From Saprospirales bacterium (GTDB lineage: Bacteria > Bacteroidota > Bacteroidia > Chitinophagales > Saprospiraceae), in assembly GCA_016711045.1 (NCBI GenBank), contig JADJTT010000006.1, positions 534,802 to 598,801 of the forward strand: DNA of 64,000 nucleotides. The letters run 5' to 3'. The translations under genes and the position numbers were made by a program. The notes under the pieces are model-generated. The model ran no database searches, was not told the DNA's origin, and was given only the letters and a program-made list of their open reading frames with translations. Numbering within the stretch: the first letter of the stretch is position 1; the number at the start of each line of letters is the position of its first letter. Positions 1 through 8,679 of this stretch are shown here, in pieces.

Positions 1-1
1 A

Positions 2-742
2 GCAGGCAACTACCCCTTGAAGAGCCTCGTGGCCAACCTGCCTTCCAACTCCTCGTCATTCCTGAAACGGTTCTTTAACTATGTCTACGAAGGAATCGTA
101 AACACCAGCGGATCAAAGCAGATCGAGAAGTACCATGAGCTCTATCTCACCCAGTCCAGTGGAGGTATCAAGGGATTTGCCGGAGCAGACTACGGCATTT
201 CGCTCACACAGCCTGTTATGGGAAATATTATCCCTTTCCCGGCCCGGTTCGAATGGTTCTCTGCCGGTGATTCGGTACTGTACGATTTCCAGATCGTCGA
301 TTTTCAGACAGACGGGTTAATTTTCAAAGCCCTTCTGCGCGATACCATGATCGTCGTGAACCTGGAGCAGTTGGCGGTGGAACCTGGTCGTAAATACTAT
401 TGGGTCGTTCAGCAGAAACGACTGGGCGAAATGGCCATCGGATTTCCGCTTGCCGACGATCCGTACATGCGTTCCCCCAAAGTGGAATTTGTCATCTCCA
501 ACCAACAACTATCGGACCTTACAAAGGACCTTGAGGCTTCTGAAGCGTATAAAAATGGCGTTGAGATCGACCGGTTTCTGATGATGGCCCAAACCATGGA
601 GGAAGCAAATTACCCATCCTGGGCCAATCGCATACTGCTTGAAGCGCTCGGCAAGGAGCCCGCTAATCCCCTGATCCGGAAAGTTTACGCAGCATTCCTC
701 ATCCGGCAAGGGTTGTGGGAAGCGGCACAGCACTATCTTTGA
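2..742 (+). CDS. Partial secreted Ig-like/TPR-type protein, C-terminal part
   Basis: The reading frame is open to the left edge of the window (codons from base 2 read AGNYPLKSLV), so the gene begins outside; the TTG at 17 is not needed as a start. About 246 residues are visible. The middle part (FPARFEWFSAGDSV...YYWVV) looks like a small beta-sandwich or Ig-like domain, followed by a helical TPR-like tail ending in WEAAQHYL. The same order, an Ig-like segment with a Y-W-V strand followed by a helical tail on lengths of residues rich in A, L and E, recurs in the gene at 2501, so the two are probably paralogues. It lies 77 nt upstream of the M48-type gene and may share its transcript. No function can be named; by context it belongs to the exported caspase/peptidase cluster. 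Confidence 0.6.
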   Translation, partial: AGNYPLKSLVANLPSNSSSFLKRFFNYVYEGIVNTSGSKQIEKYHELYLTQSSGGIKGFAGADYGISLTQPVMGNIIPFPARFEWFSAGDSVLYDFQIVDFQTDGLIFKALLRDTMIVVNLEQLAVEPGRKYYWVVQQKRLGEMAIGFPLADDPYMRSPKVEFVISNQQLSDLTKDLEASEAYKNGVEIDRFLMMAQTMEEANYPSWANRILLEALGKEPANPLIRKVYAAFLIRQGLWEAAQHYL

Positions 743-819
743 ATTTCTTAGAATATTTGGCAACAAACGCCTATATTCAACTTTAATTCGTAATAATTAA
801 TATAACCCCTCTCATTATT

Positions 820-2475
820 ATGATTGTCAATTTTCTTTTCTCCTTCGTCATTGGGCTGGCCATCGGGAATCCCGCGAATACGCCGGTCGTTCCTGAAGGA
901 AATCCCAAACTCGAGCATGCACAGAAGATATTCGACAGGTTGGTGGAGGCTCGGGGAGACCTGAGCATGAAGACCCCTGTATTAGAATGGACCGTCGAGG
1001 CTTCCAATGGGGCCTATTACCTGAACGGGACCAACAAGATCACCCTGGAAGAACGAGCTTACGATGTATGCGCCTCTTTCGGAGAAAAAACAGATGATGC
1101 CCTGGCTTTCATCCTTTCCCACGAGTTGACCCACTACTATAAGCAGCATGGCTGGGAAGCGAATTTTGGCGACAAATTTGCCGATTTAGAGGTAGGAAGC
1201 GAGGTCATGGAAAATCTTCGCGACATTAAACAACAGGAAACCGAGGCGGATCTGGTAGGTGGCTTTTTAGCCTATACCGCCGGGTTTAATACGGTCGGGA
1301 TTGCCCCGGATTTTTTGCGCAAGCTGTATGACAGTTACCCGAAATGGCCCAGGGTGAATAGCGCCAAATACCCGAGTCTGGAGGAGCGGATTTTAGTAGC
1401 CAGGAACACCGAAAAAGAACTGATCAATTTTATCCAAATGTTCGAAACGGCCAACCTCCTGGTCGCTGTAGGGCATTTGGATGATGCCATAGAATATTAC
1501 AACTACATTCTCTCTTTTTACAAAAGCCGCGAATTGGTCAACAACCTGGGCGTAGTGTCCTGTATGCGCGCCATGAAGGAATTTGAAGATGGAAAAATCA
1601 AGTACCTCTATCCGCTGGAACTTGATGGGGAAGCCCGGCTTCGCCTGGGAAGCAAGGGTATTGACCATGAAGATCCGAAAAAGAAACTCAGGGATTCCCT
1701 GCTCAATGTGGGTATAAAGCAGTTCCAGGAAGCAATGTTGCTCGACAATGAATACCATACGGCCCGGCTTAACCTGGCCTGCGCATATTCCCTGCTTGCC
1801 CTTTCCAATAAAGGCGTGGATGCGAGTGAAGAGGAGATGAACTACGATTTTGCTTCGCTCTATTGCAAGCAGGTTGTGCGGCGTGCCAATAAAGCAGATG
1901 ATGCCAAACTGAGCGCAGATGCCACGACCTTGATGGGAATTATTGCATCGGAAACAGGGGAAGGGGATGCGGAAGCCATTTTTGTATCCGCCCGGGAAAA
2001 AAGCACCCTGGCTGAAGCCAACCTTGGCATTTTGAAAAAAACACCCGCAAGCGGCTCGGCCCGAAAGCCCCAAAGCTTGATCCGGGAATCTGTTGATGAC
2101 TTCAACATGGACAGGTTTAGAGGACTAACAGATACCTTGATCATCGTAAATGGTACCAAGGTGAACAGGCAATGGGGATACTACCGGAAAGGACCCGGTT
2201 TTACCCGGTCAAAGATTCTGGTCGACTACGTAAATGCCAATCAATACGTCTTTTTTCACCTGACCGAACCAGGCTATGAAGGCGCCACCGAACAAGGATT
2301 GAAATTGGGCGCCTCACGGGCAGATATTCTGGCTAAATACCTCACGCCCGACCGGGAGATCCAACTTCCCAACGGGTATTTTCTTGTCTATGGCGCTGAT
2401 CAGCTTATTTTCTGGCTGGATCAGGATAAAAAGCTGAAACGTTGGATCGTCTACCGGATGAAGCCGATCGAATAA
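820..2475 (+). CDS. Exported M48-type zinc metallopeptidase with TPR region
   Basis: The 551-residue product has a hydrophobic N-terminus (about residues 1-17) typical of an export signal. The zinc motif HELTH sits at residues 101-105 and a downstream ETEAD at 140-144 supplies the third ligand, the arrangement of M48 peptidases. Residues about 200-400 form TPR-like helical repeats (for example ETANLLVAVGHLDDAIEYY), and the last ~120 residues form a separate domain. A paralogue with the same layout lies at 5974. ATG at 820 follows an AT-rich leader. The gene ends 25 nt before the FecR-like gene, so the two probably form an operon. The peptidase class is well supported; the substrate is unknown, and co-location with a periplasmic caspase suggests a joint proteolytic pathway. 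Confidence 0.82.
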   Translation: MIVNFLFSFVIGLAIGNPANTPVVPEGNPKLEHAQKIFDRLVEARGDLSMKTPVLEWTVEASNGAYYLNGTNKITLEERAYDVCASFGEKTDDALAFILSHELTHYYKQHGWEANFGDKFADLEVGSEVMENLRDIKQQETEADLVGGFLAYTAGFNTVGIAPDFLRKLYDSYPKWPRVNSAKYPSLEERILVARNTEKELINFIQMFETANLLVAVGHLDDAIEYYNYILSFYKSRELVNNLGVVSCMRAMKEFEDGKIKYLYPLELDGEARLRLGSKGIDHEDPKKKLRDSLLNVGIKQFQEAMLLDNEYHTARLNLACAYSLLALSNKGVDASEEEMNYDFASLYCKQVVRRANKADDAKLSADATTLMGIIASETGEGDAEAIFVSAREKSTLAEANLGILKKTPASGSARKPQSLIRESVDDFNMDRFRGLTDTLIIVNGTKVNRQWGYYRKGPGFTRSKILVDYVNANQYVFFHLTEPGYEGATEQGLKLGASRADILAKYLTPDREIQLPNGYFLVYGADQLIFWLDQDKKLKRWIVYRMKPIE

Positions 2476-2500
2476 TTGTAAAATTAAAATATTCCCCCAT

Positions 2501-3547
2501 ATGAAAAACGTAACCCCCCTTTTACTCGGGCTATTGTTCGGAGTCGTTTCTCCGGGCTGGAGCCAGGGTGGCCAACCCCTGGTCGTCATGGAATGCCAGG
2601 GAAAGATCAAGTATTATGCGCCGGAAGGTAAACCGGTGAATGTCATTAGCGGATTGCTAATCGACCCGGAAGGAACCCTGAAAATAAAAGATGGATCCAA
2701 TCTACAGGTGCTAAGCGGCGCAAAGGTGGTTCCGATCGATCAGGCCGGGAAGGTGAAAGTCCAGGATATGCTGCCCACAAAATCTCAGGGCATGAGCCTG
2801 GGCTTTAGCACCGACTTTCTGACGATGGTTCAATCCACTATGAAAACTTCCGCCCGGCCTCCAGGTACGCTCATTGGCAGGAAAGGCGCTGGTGGAGAAG
2901 AAACTCCACCGCCAACCAGTACCGGCAGGAAAGGCGCTGGTGGAGAAGAGGTTCCGCCGCCAACCAGTACCGGCAAGAAAGGCGCTGGTGGAGAAGAGAT
3001 CCCACCGCCAACCAGTACCGGCAAAAAAGGTATGGGCTATGGCCTATCCATGGTAAACTGGAATTTCCCGCTCAAGGGAAAAATTTATGCGGCATCCGAC
3101 CCGCTTTTCTTTTCCTGGGAAGGGTATGTGGAAGGGGAAGGCCCCTGGGTATTTACCATCAAGGATGCAAAGACCAATTCGGAGGTATTCAAAAAAGATA
3201 CGCCCGATCAATACCTCTCGCTCACTACTATCCAGGCAAAACTCACCATAGGTAACACGTATGTATGGAAGGTATCCAATGCCAAAATGCCCGCATCTGC
3301 ACTTAAAGCCTTTGAATTTACCCTGACGCAGGAAAGCACTGAAAAAGATATTATGGAGGCAGTAGAAATGGAAGATCAGTACCAAAGCGCAGGCCTTGTG
3401 CAAAAGCTGCTTTGGGAAGCCTACGCCTACGAACAAGCCGGTTTCTTATATAAAGCAGATAACCTGCATAAGAAAGCACTGGCGATGGAGCCCGATAATT
3501 GGTTGGCTGTGCAGTTGTACAGCGCCTTTTGGGGGCGCAATTGGTAA
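2501..3547 (+). CDS. Secreted FecR-like/Ig-like/TPR protein with dibasic repeat linker
   Basis: The 348-residue product begins with a clear signal peptide (MKNVTPLLLGLLFGVVSPGW...). Residues about 27-90 resemble a FecR-like beta-rich module (GKIKYYAPEGKPVNVISG, then DGSNLQVLSGAKV). A flexible linker at residues 126-177 holds three exact-length 16-residue repeats of the form G[RK]KGAGGEExPPPTST plus a fourth G-K-K-G. An Ig-like segment (WNFPLKGKIYAASDPLFFSW to TYVWKVSN) and a helical TPR-like tail follow. It shares its C-terminal half with the partial gene at the left edge. It is the second gene after the M48-type peptidase and converges with the caspase gene at a shared terminator. Function is unknown; each repeat presents a basic pair, the kind of site bacterial caspase homologues cut, so it could be a substrate (inference). 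Confidence 0.7.
   Translation: MKNVTPLLLGLLFGVVSPGWSQGGQPLVVMECQGKIKYYAPEGKPVNVISGLLIDPEGTLKIKDGSNLQVLSGAKVVPIDQAGKVKVQDMLPTKSQGMSLGFSTDFLTMVQSTMKTSARPPGTLIGRKGAGGEETPPPTSTGRKGAGGEEVPPPTSTGKKGAGGEEIPPPTSTGKKGMGYGLSMVNWNFPLKGKIYAASDPLFFSWEGYVEGEGPWVFTIKDAKTNSEVFKKDTPDQYLSLTTIQAKLTIGNTYVWKVSNAKMPASALKAFEFTLTQESTEKDIMEAVEMEDQYQSAGLVQKLLWEAYAYEQAGFLYKADNLHKKALAMEPDNWLAVQLYSAFWGRNW
2876..3019 (+). repeat. Three tandem 48-bp in-frame repeats
   Basis: Three consecutive 48-bp units (2876-2923, 2924-2971, 2972-3019) encode G[RK]KGAGGEE[TVI]PPPTST, followed by the start of a fourth unit (GKKG at 3020). Units differ by only a few bases, so the array is young or kept uniform. It lies in the linker of the FecR-like protein. 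Confidence 0.95.
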
Positions 3548-3551
3548 AAAA

Positions 3552-3573
3552 AGCCCCGATGCAGATCGGGGCT
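3552..3573. terminator. Bidirectional intrinsic terminator
   Basis: A 9-bp perfect GC-rich stem (agccccgat / atcggggct) with a 4-nt loop has a run of seven A upstream and ten T downstream. It lies between the stop codons of the convergent genes ending at 3547 and 3581 and would terminate both. Confidence 0.92.
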
Positions 3574-3580
3574 TTTTTTT

Positions 3581-5773
3581 TTATTCCGGAAGGTACTTTT
3601 GGACTATTTTCTGGAATGCCTCCGTATCCCGGAGTGACTCAAATTCAGAAGCTTTCGTGATGTTATCCTTATTGGAATACCCTTTTTTCAATGCGACCTC
3701 CAACCAGGAGAGCGCTTTTTCGGAATCGTTTTGTGCCGCATAGAGCGCTGCGATATTATAGGCTGGAGTTGGGTACCCGGGGGTGATCTCCAGGTTCTTT
3801 TGGTAGGCCGCTATAGCTTTCGGAACATCTCCCTCCTTTTCCAGTGCGAGCCCTAATCCGAAATGTGCATAGGGATGTGCGGGATTGAGCAGGATCGCCT
3901 GTTCATACAGTTCACTCGCATGTTTGAAGTGTTCGGTTTTCAGGTTGATCGTCCCCATGAGGTAATAGGCTTCCGGGTCATTTGAGGCCAGGTTCATGGC
4001 TTTGGTGGCATACGCTTCGGCTTTGGCGTAGTCTTTTAGGGAATAATAGTAAAGGCTCCCCAAATTGGTATAAGCCCAGCTGAGTGTCGAGTCGAGTTCG
4101 ATGCTCTTCAGGTAGGCTTTCTCGGCTTCGGGCACATTTCCCTGGTTTAAATAAATCCTGCCCAATTGATTATAGGCGGGCGCAAACCCGGCGTTTAGCA
4201 ATATTGCTTTTTGTGTCCACCACAGTGCGCTGTCCAATTCATCCTGATTGAAAGATAATATGCCGAGGTTATAAGCCGGCATTACCCATGCCGGCGCTAA
4301 TTGATGCGCTTTTAGGTATGCTTCCTTTTCTTGGGCAAGATGGTCCAACCCGCTTTCGATCAGGCCCATTTCATTGTACAAGTGTGCGCCCCTGGGCTCG
4401 AGTGTAATAGCGGCCTGGAGCTTTTGAATCCCTTCCTCCAGCAGCGCCGTGGAGCCGGTTTCCTCTCCTTCCATACGCAGGAGCATGGCTTCAAAGTAAT
4501 ATTGTTTGGAGCGGAGATAGGGAATGATGTAATGTTCAGGGCCTAACAGTTCAACCGATTTGTCGAGGTAGGAAGGGATGTAGGCGTATGCTTTCCGCCC
4601 CTCTTTCCAACGGCGGGCCATTTCCTGAGGATCGGCCTTCAAGTACGAATTGACAGCTTCCTGGGCATCGTCTTGTAAGGCAACCGCCAGGTTTTGGCGG
4701 ATCGTTCCTTCCATGGGGGCAAATTCGGGCAGCTGGGCCAATTGCTGAAAGTAGTAATAGGCCGAATTGCTTTCCGGGCTCAGCAGGCGCTTTTCGGATA
4801 AAGCAAGCTGGTATGCCTTATACAATTCCTGTCCGGAAGAATCGACCTGATGGATAAATTTTGCTTCTATGCCCCGTGTGGCTACTGCCGCAAAAGAAGT
4901 GGGAGCCCCGGATCTTTCCTCTTTAAGGCGGGCTAAAATATCCGGATCAACCAGGGCAACCGAGGCATTCCGGTCGAAGATGATCAGTGGGTATTGGCTA
5001 TCGGGAGCTGTTTGAGGCGGCACTTTGTCTTCCAGGTACCTGCGAATCTCGTACAGGTTCACTTCATAGTCCCCGTTCTGGTCGGCCAGGCCCATAAGGC
5101 CATCGATCAGAAAGAAGGAGAACGCGCCGCGGCCTCCGCCCCATTGCTCCCCTTCCTGGGAGAGCTCTTCCGGGCCGCAGGCGAGGAACTTCACTTCATT
5201 GGCGTATTTCAATTGAAGGTTTTGCGCTGTGATCTGGGTGCCACCCACGGCCGATCCTGCAAGCTGTCCGGAATGGCAGGCATCGGCCACCATGAATACC
5301 TGTGCTTTGTTTTGATTGGAGAGCGTGGCGATGATCCGTTGGAGGAAAGACAGGTCGATGGCCCCGGTGACGTAAACCCTTGGAGGAGAGTCATACGGCA
5401 AGAGGAATCCAAACATGCCATTGATCTCTACGTCTCCATGTCCGGAGAAGTAAATGAAGACCTGATCGCCTTCTTTCACTTTTTGGACCAACCCGTACAA
5501 AGCCGTACAAATCGCCGCATTGGTCGCTTTTTCATTGAGGAATAACTGGACCTGCTCTCCCGGCACACTTCCGCCTGCAGGAGAGGTGAGGAAGTCATAA
5601 AATGCCTTCGCATCGCGGTGTGCAAAATGCAGGTCGGTAATTTCCGGATCCTTATAGTCTGAAATTCCGGCAATGACCGCCCAGGTTTTGGGGCCGTCGC
5701 CTCCCAAACTTGGGATTTGCGCGTGAAGTGTCAGGGTGGCGAAGAGGAGTACGGGCAACAATAGAATTCGCAT
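3581..5773 (-). CDS. Periplasmic caspase-family (C14) protease with TPR repeats
   Basis: The 730-residue product has a signal peptide (MRILLLPVLLFATLTLHAQ). The N-terminal ~280 residues are a caspase/metacaspase p20-like domain: catalytic His112 in FIYFSGHGD and catalytic Cys166 in VADACHSGQ. A middle helical segment leads to at least seven TPR units from about residue 440 to 710 (for example AYNQLGRIYLNQGNVPEAEKAY). No T9SS sorting domain is visible, so the periplasm is the likely location. It is convergent with the FecR-like gene and divergent from the second M48-type gene, with a 200-bp spacer. Family and catalytic dyad are directly visible; the role is inferred. Bacterial homologues usually cut after Lys or Arg, which fits the dibasic repeats next door. 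Confidence 0.9.
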   Translation of the reverse strand: MRILLLPVLLFATLTLHAQIPSLGGDGPKTWAVIAGISDYKDPEITDLHFAHRDAKAFYDFLTSPAGGSVPGEQVQLFLNEKATNAAICTALYGLVQKVKEGDQVFIYFSGHGDVEINGMFGFLLPYDSPPRVYVTGAIDLSFLQRIIATLSNQNKAQVFMVADACHSGQLAGSAVGGTQITAQNLQLKYANEVKFLACGPEELSQEGEQWGGGRGAFSFFLIDGLMGLADQNGDYEVNLYEIRRYLEDKVPPQTAPDSQYPLIIFDRNASVALVDPDILARLKEERSGAPTSFAAVATRGIEAKFIHQVDSSGQELYKAYQLALSEKRLLSPESNSAYYYFQQLAQLPEFAPMEGTIRQNLAVALQDDAQEAVNSYLKADPQEMARRWKEGRKAYAYIPSYLDKSVELLGPEHYIIPYLRSKQYYFEAMLLRMEGEETGSTALLEEGIQKLQAAITLEPRGAHLYNEMGLIESGLDHLAQEKEAYLKAHQLAPAWVMPAYNLGILSFNQDELDSALWWTQKAILLNAGFAPAYNQLGRIYLNQGNVPEAEKAYLKSIELDSTLSWAYTNLGSLYYYSLKDYAKAEAYATKAMNLASNDPEAYYLMGTINLKTEHFKHASELYEQAILLNPAHPYAHFGLGLALEKEGDVPKAIAAYQKNLEITPGYPTPAYNIAALYAAQNDSEKALSWLEVALKKGYSNKDNITKASEFESLRDTEAFQKIVQKYLPE

Positions 5774-5973
5774 GGGTTATTTTTTCTTTAATTGAAAAAT
5801 ACAAATAAAAATGTATTTGCATAGGGGATGCGCACTTTGCACGCTTTCCACAAGATCTGGAAAGCTCGGTATGGAACTTCTAGACAATTTCCATCATTTT
5901 ATCGATATTCGTTTAGAAGCCGGAATTATCCGGAAGGAATGCATGTTCTCTTTGAATCAAACCCCCACCCTCC

Positions 5974-7599
5974 ATGAAAAGATTGCTTTTGCCATTTGTG
6001 CTGATCATCGCGAGTTTTGGACTCTCCATGGCCTCTCCTCCGGGAGCTGCATCGTATAAAGAAGGAACAGCCCGCCGGGTGTTTGACCAGCTGGTGCTGG
6101 CGCGCGGCGATTTTGGATTGCCCAAGCCCCAGTTTCAATTTGTAGACCATCCGAAGGAAGTGGCCCGATTTTCCGGGCAGACGGTGTTTCTCGGGGTGAA
6201 GGCATATGATGTATGCGTATCCTTTGGCGCCGATTCGCTCAATGCTCTTGCTGTGCTGTTGTCGCATGAACTGGTGCACTATTACGCAGGGCACACGTGG
6301 GAGGAAGAGTTTTCCCGCGATTTTGCAGGCACCCAGTTGCCGGATGACGTGAAAGACAGTTGGCTGGAAGACGAGGTGCAGGCGGACCTTTGGGGTGGAT
6401 TGCTGGCCTATTCTGCGGGGTATGATGTACGGGCCGTAGCTCCCAAATTTTTTCCGGCACTTTACAAGACCTTTGAACGGGATGAATCGCTGGCGGGCTA
6501 TCAAAAGTTGTCAGACCGGATCTTACTGGCCAAGCAGACAGGGGCAAAGATCCAATTTTTGCTCGGTTATTTTGAAACGGCCAACTATCTGGTGGCGCTG
6601 GGCCTATATGAAGATGCGCAGGGATACTACGAGACCATTTTGCAGGAAGGGTATCGTAGCCGGGAACTATACAACAACCTGGGGGTGTACAAGGTAATGG
6701 CAGCCCTTCCGTTGTTTCGCAAAACCGAAATGCCCTACGGGCTGCCGGTAGAGCTCGACGCCGAATCGCGGATTGGGCACAGCACGAAGGGAGGTGGGCC
6801 AGTGAATCCTCAGGAAGAGCGCCTGAAATTATTGAAAGAAGCCAACCAATATTTTGAAACGGCCCGGAATATCGACCCAGCCTATACTACTGCATTGATC
6901 AACCAGGCCTGTGTGCAAGCCTTGCTCGGTGTTTCGGTGGCCAGGGATGACAAGGATGAAGCAGACCTTCAGTACACCCAGGCGCTGGTATTGGCCAAAA
7001 AAGCCGAACGGGAAGCCAAGGGAAACGCCAAAAGAATGGCGGATGTGCAGGTGCTACGCGGTATTTTAGCCACATTTGAAGGGGACCAGGAAGAGGCTCG
7101 AAGCTGGTGGGAGAAAGCAAACTCTCCACTTGCCCAAACAAATTTACAAATCCTGAAAGAGGGAGCTTTTTCCGTGACAGGGGAGCGCCTGCCGGCTTCA
7201 AACACGCCTGAGCAAATAGAAGAACTTTCACTTGACCTTTTCCTCCGGAAACCTGCGTTGGATACCCTGGCCAGTCTTGAGGTAGCCGGTAGCAGGATTC
7301 AGTGGGGAAAATCACGCATCAAGTCAAATTTGGTGCATTCTTCGGTTTATCTCCATTTGGTCAGTACGACGCATTTTGCCACCTTGCAAATTACAGATCC
7401 CGATTATTCGGGTCAGACATCGTTGGGTATCCGTATTGGGGACTCCAGGCAGAAGGTCCTGGATACGTATAAGACTCCGGACACGGTTATGCAGCTCGCC
7501 CGCGGGGAGTTTCTCGTATATCCGACCCGGAATATCCTGTTCCAGCTGGATGCACAGCAAAAAGTAGAAGGATGGTGTGTGTTCAGGGTAAAAACCTGA
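5974..7599 (+). CDS. Exported M48-type zinc metallopeptidase with TPR region (paralogue)
   Basis: The 541-residue product starts with a signal peptide (MKRLLLPFVLIIASFGLSMA). The zinc motif HELVH is at residues 98-102 and the third-ligand motif EVQAD at 134-138. TPR-like helices follow (FETANYLVALGLYEDAQGYY), then a C-terminal domain with LGIRIGDSRQKVLDTY, reminiscent of SmpA/OmlA-type folds. The whole length aligns by eye with the product of 820-2475, including the spacing from zinc site to TPR region. The gene is divergent from the caspase gene, and its stop lies 5 nt from the stop of the convergent gene at 7604. Substrate and partner are unknown. Confidence 0.82.
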   Translation: MKRLLLPFVLIIASFGLSMASPPGAASYKEGTARRVFDQLVLARGDFGLPKPQFQFVDHPKEVARFSGQTVFLGVKAYDVCVSFGADSLNALAVLLSHELVHYYAGHTWEEEFSRDFAGTQLPDDVKDSWLEDEVQADLWGGLLAYSAGYDVRAVAPKFFPALYKTFERDESLAGYQKLSDRILLAKQTGAKIQFLLGYFETANYLVALGLYEDAQGYYETILQEGYRSRELYNNLGVYKVMAALPLFRKTEMPYGLPVELDAESRIGHSTKGGGPVNPQEERLKLLKEANQYFETARNIDPAYTTALINQACVQALLGVSVARDDKDEADLQYTQALVLAKKAEREAKGNAKRMADVQVLRGILATFEGDQEEARSWWEKANSPLAQTNLQILKEGAFSVTGERLPASNTPEQIEELSLDLFLRKPALDTLASLEVAGSRIQWGKSRIKSNLVHSSVYLHLVSTTHFATLQITDPDYSGQTSLGIRIGDSRQKVLDTYKTPDTVMQLARGEFLVYPTRNILFQLDAQQKVEGWCVFRVKT

Positions 7600-7603
7600 C
7601 GCA

Positions 7604-8479
7604 TTACTTTTTTCGCACTATTTTTTTCAAATACCGGTCCATCTTTTCATTGGGTATGGTAACGGCGAGGTTGTAGTGTTCGATCTTCCACCCCTCGGGA
7701 TAGAGTCGCAATACGCCGGAGCCACGGCAATGGCCCATCCAGGTGTCCAGTTTTTCTTCAAACCAGGCGATGGTTTGGGCATCGTTGAAGTAAATGTGCC
7801 GGTCGTGGGCCGTAAATGCCCAGGCCGAATCCTTTTGAAAATAGGGTTCGGCCCAAAAAGCCATGTAATTCCGGTTCCAGCGCTCTTTGGCGTCGGTACC
7901 CAGGTAGATGGCCTTGCTGGCCATGCTGCCAAAAAAGGTATCTTCATCAGCTACCGCAGCCGCGTGGTGCCAGGCGTCGAGAAATGCATGGAGGGTATCT
8001 GTCAGGTTGTACTCCTCGGTCCGGCACCCTTCCTGCCTGCGGGTATCGATGATCTGGATGATCTTCCAGCCATCCTGCAGGTATGCCAGTTGAAAGGCGT
8101 TGGTGCCACAGTGGCTCACTTTTCCATTTAAAAAGAAGGTATAGTCCGTTACCGCGCTCGCAATGGGCGTGTCGACACGGATATCGTAATTCCAGAGCTT
8201 TTCGTGAAAAAAGCCGGGCCCTTGGGAGGTGGCGATTGCCTCCATAAATTTATCGATAGATTCATCGATCAGCGTTTGATCCTTTAGCGAGACGCCCATC
8301 AGTCGAGCTTCGGTTGCGAGGGTGGAGCGGATGAGGGCGGTATCGCCCAGGTAGATTCCTTCAAAAAACTGGTCGATGACAGCCCGGACAGTAGAATCTT
8401 GTATAGCTGCCTGTGCGTGGGAAAAGACGGGGAATAGGTGCAAAAGCCCCCAAATCCATAGGAATGAATAACTTTTCAT
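7604..8479 (-). CDS. Exported protein with two NTF2/SnoaL-like domains
   Basis: The start is placed at the ATG at 8479 because the encoded N-terminus (MKSYSFLWIWGLLHLFPVFS) is a signal peptide ending at HAQA; the in-frame codons upstream are not signal-like. The 291-residue product has two repeats of the cone-shaped NTF2-like pattern: an N-terminal helix (VRAVIDQFFEGIYLGDTAL), central strands, and YLQDGWKIIQIIDTRRQ closing the first, with YPEGWKIEHYNLAVTI closing the second. Such domains are ligand-binding or enzymatic (DUF4440/SnoaL-like); no catalytic residues can be assigned. It converges with the M48-type gene at 5974-7599. Confidence 0.7.
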   Translation of the reverse strand: MKSYSFLWIWGLLHLFPVFSHAQAAIQDSTVRAVIDQFFEGIYLGDTALIRSTLATEARLMGVSLKDQTLIDESIDKFMEAIATSQGPGFFHEKLWNYDIRVDTPIASAVTDYTFFLNGKVSHCGTNAFQLAYLQDGWKIIQIIDTRRQEGCRTEEYNLTDTLHAFLDAWHHAAAVADEDTFFGSMASKAIYLGTDAKERWNRNYMAFWAEPYFQKDSAWAFTAHDRHIYFNDAQTIAWFEEKLDTWMGHCRGSGVLRLYPEGWKIEHYNLAVTIPNEKMDRYLKKIVRKK

Positions 8480-8547
8480 GGAAGTGTATTTAGCGGGGTT
8501 AACCAATTTTCAGAAAGGTAAGTAATACAGTGTAACTTAAAATAAGT

Positions 8548-8596
8548 TTATAAAGACTGAATGGGCGGGCGCCGCCTGCCCATTCAGTCTTTATAA
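8548..8596. repeat. Long hairpin, 19-bp perfect stem
   Basis: Arms 8548-8566 and 8578-8596 are perfect complements, with an 11-nt GC-rich centre that can pair further. It lies downstream of the PiT gene and upstream of the NTF2-like gene, both read leftwards, so it could act as a terminator for the former. It is directly followed by a second hairpin. Confidence 0.9.
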
Positions 8597-8628
8597 GGAT
8601 ATCTGCGGCCGCACGGCCGCAGATATCC
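8597..8628. repeat. Second hairpin, 15-bp perfect stem, abutting the first
   Basis: Arms 8597-8611 and 8614-8628 are perfect complements around a 2-nt centre; the inner part is very GC-rich (gcggccg). Bases 8589-8596 can also pair with 8629-8636, with one mismatch, so the right arm of the first hairpin can instead extend this one. Confidence 0.88.
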
Positions 8629-8679
8629 CTATAAAGAACATTAAAGTACTTTTGTCAACAACTTACGAAATTATTCCGG

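Noticed and set aside
2830..3056. Small open frames in the 48-bp repeat region on both strands
   Set aside because: They are out-of-frame readings of the repeat and exist only because the unit length is a multiple of three.
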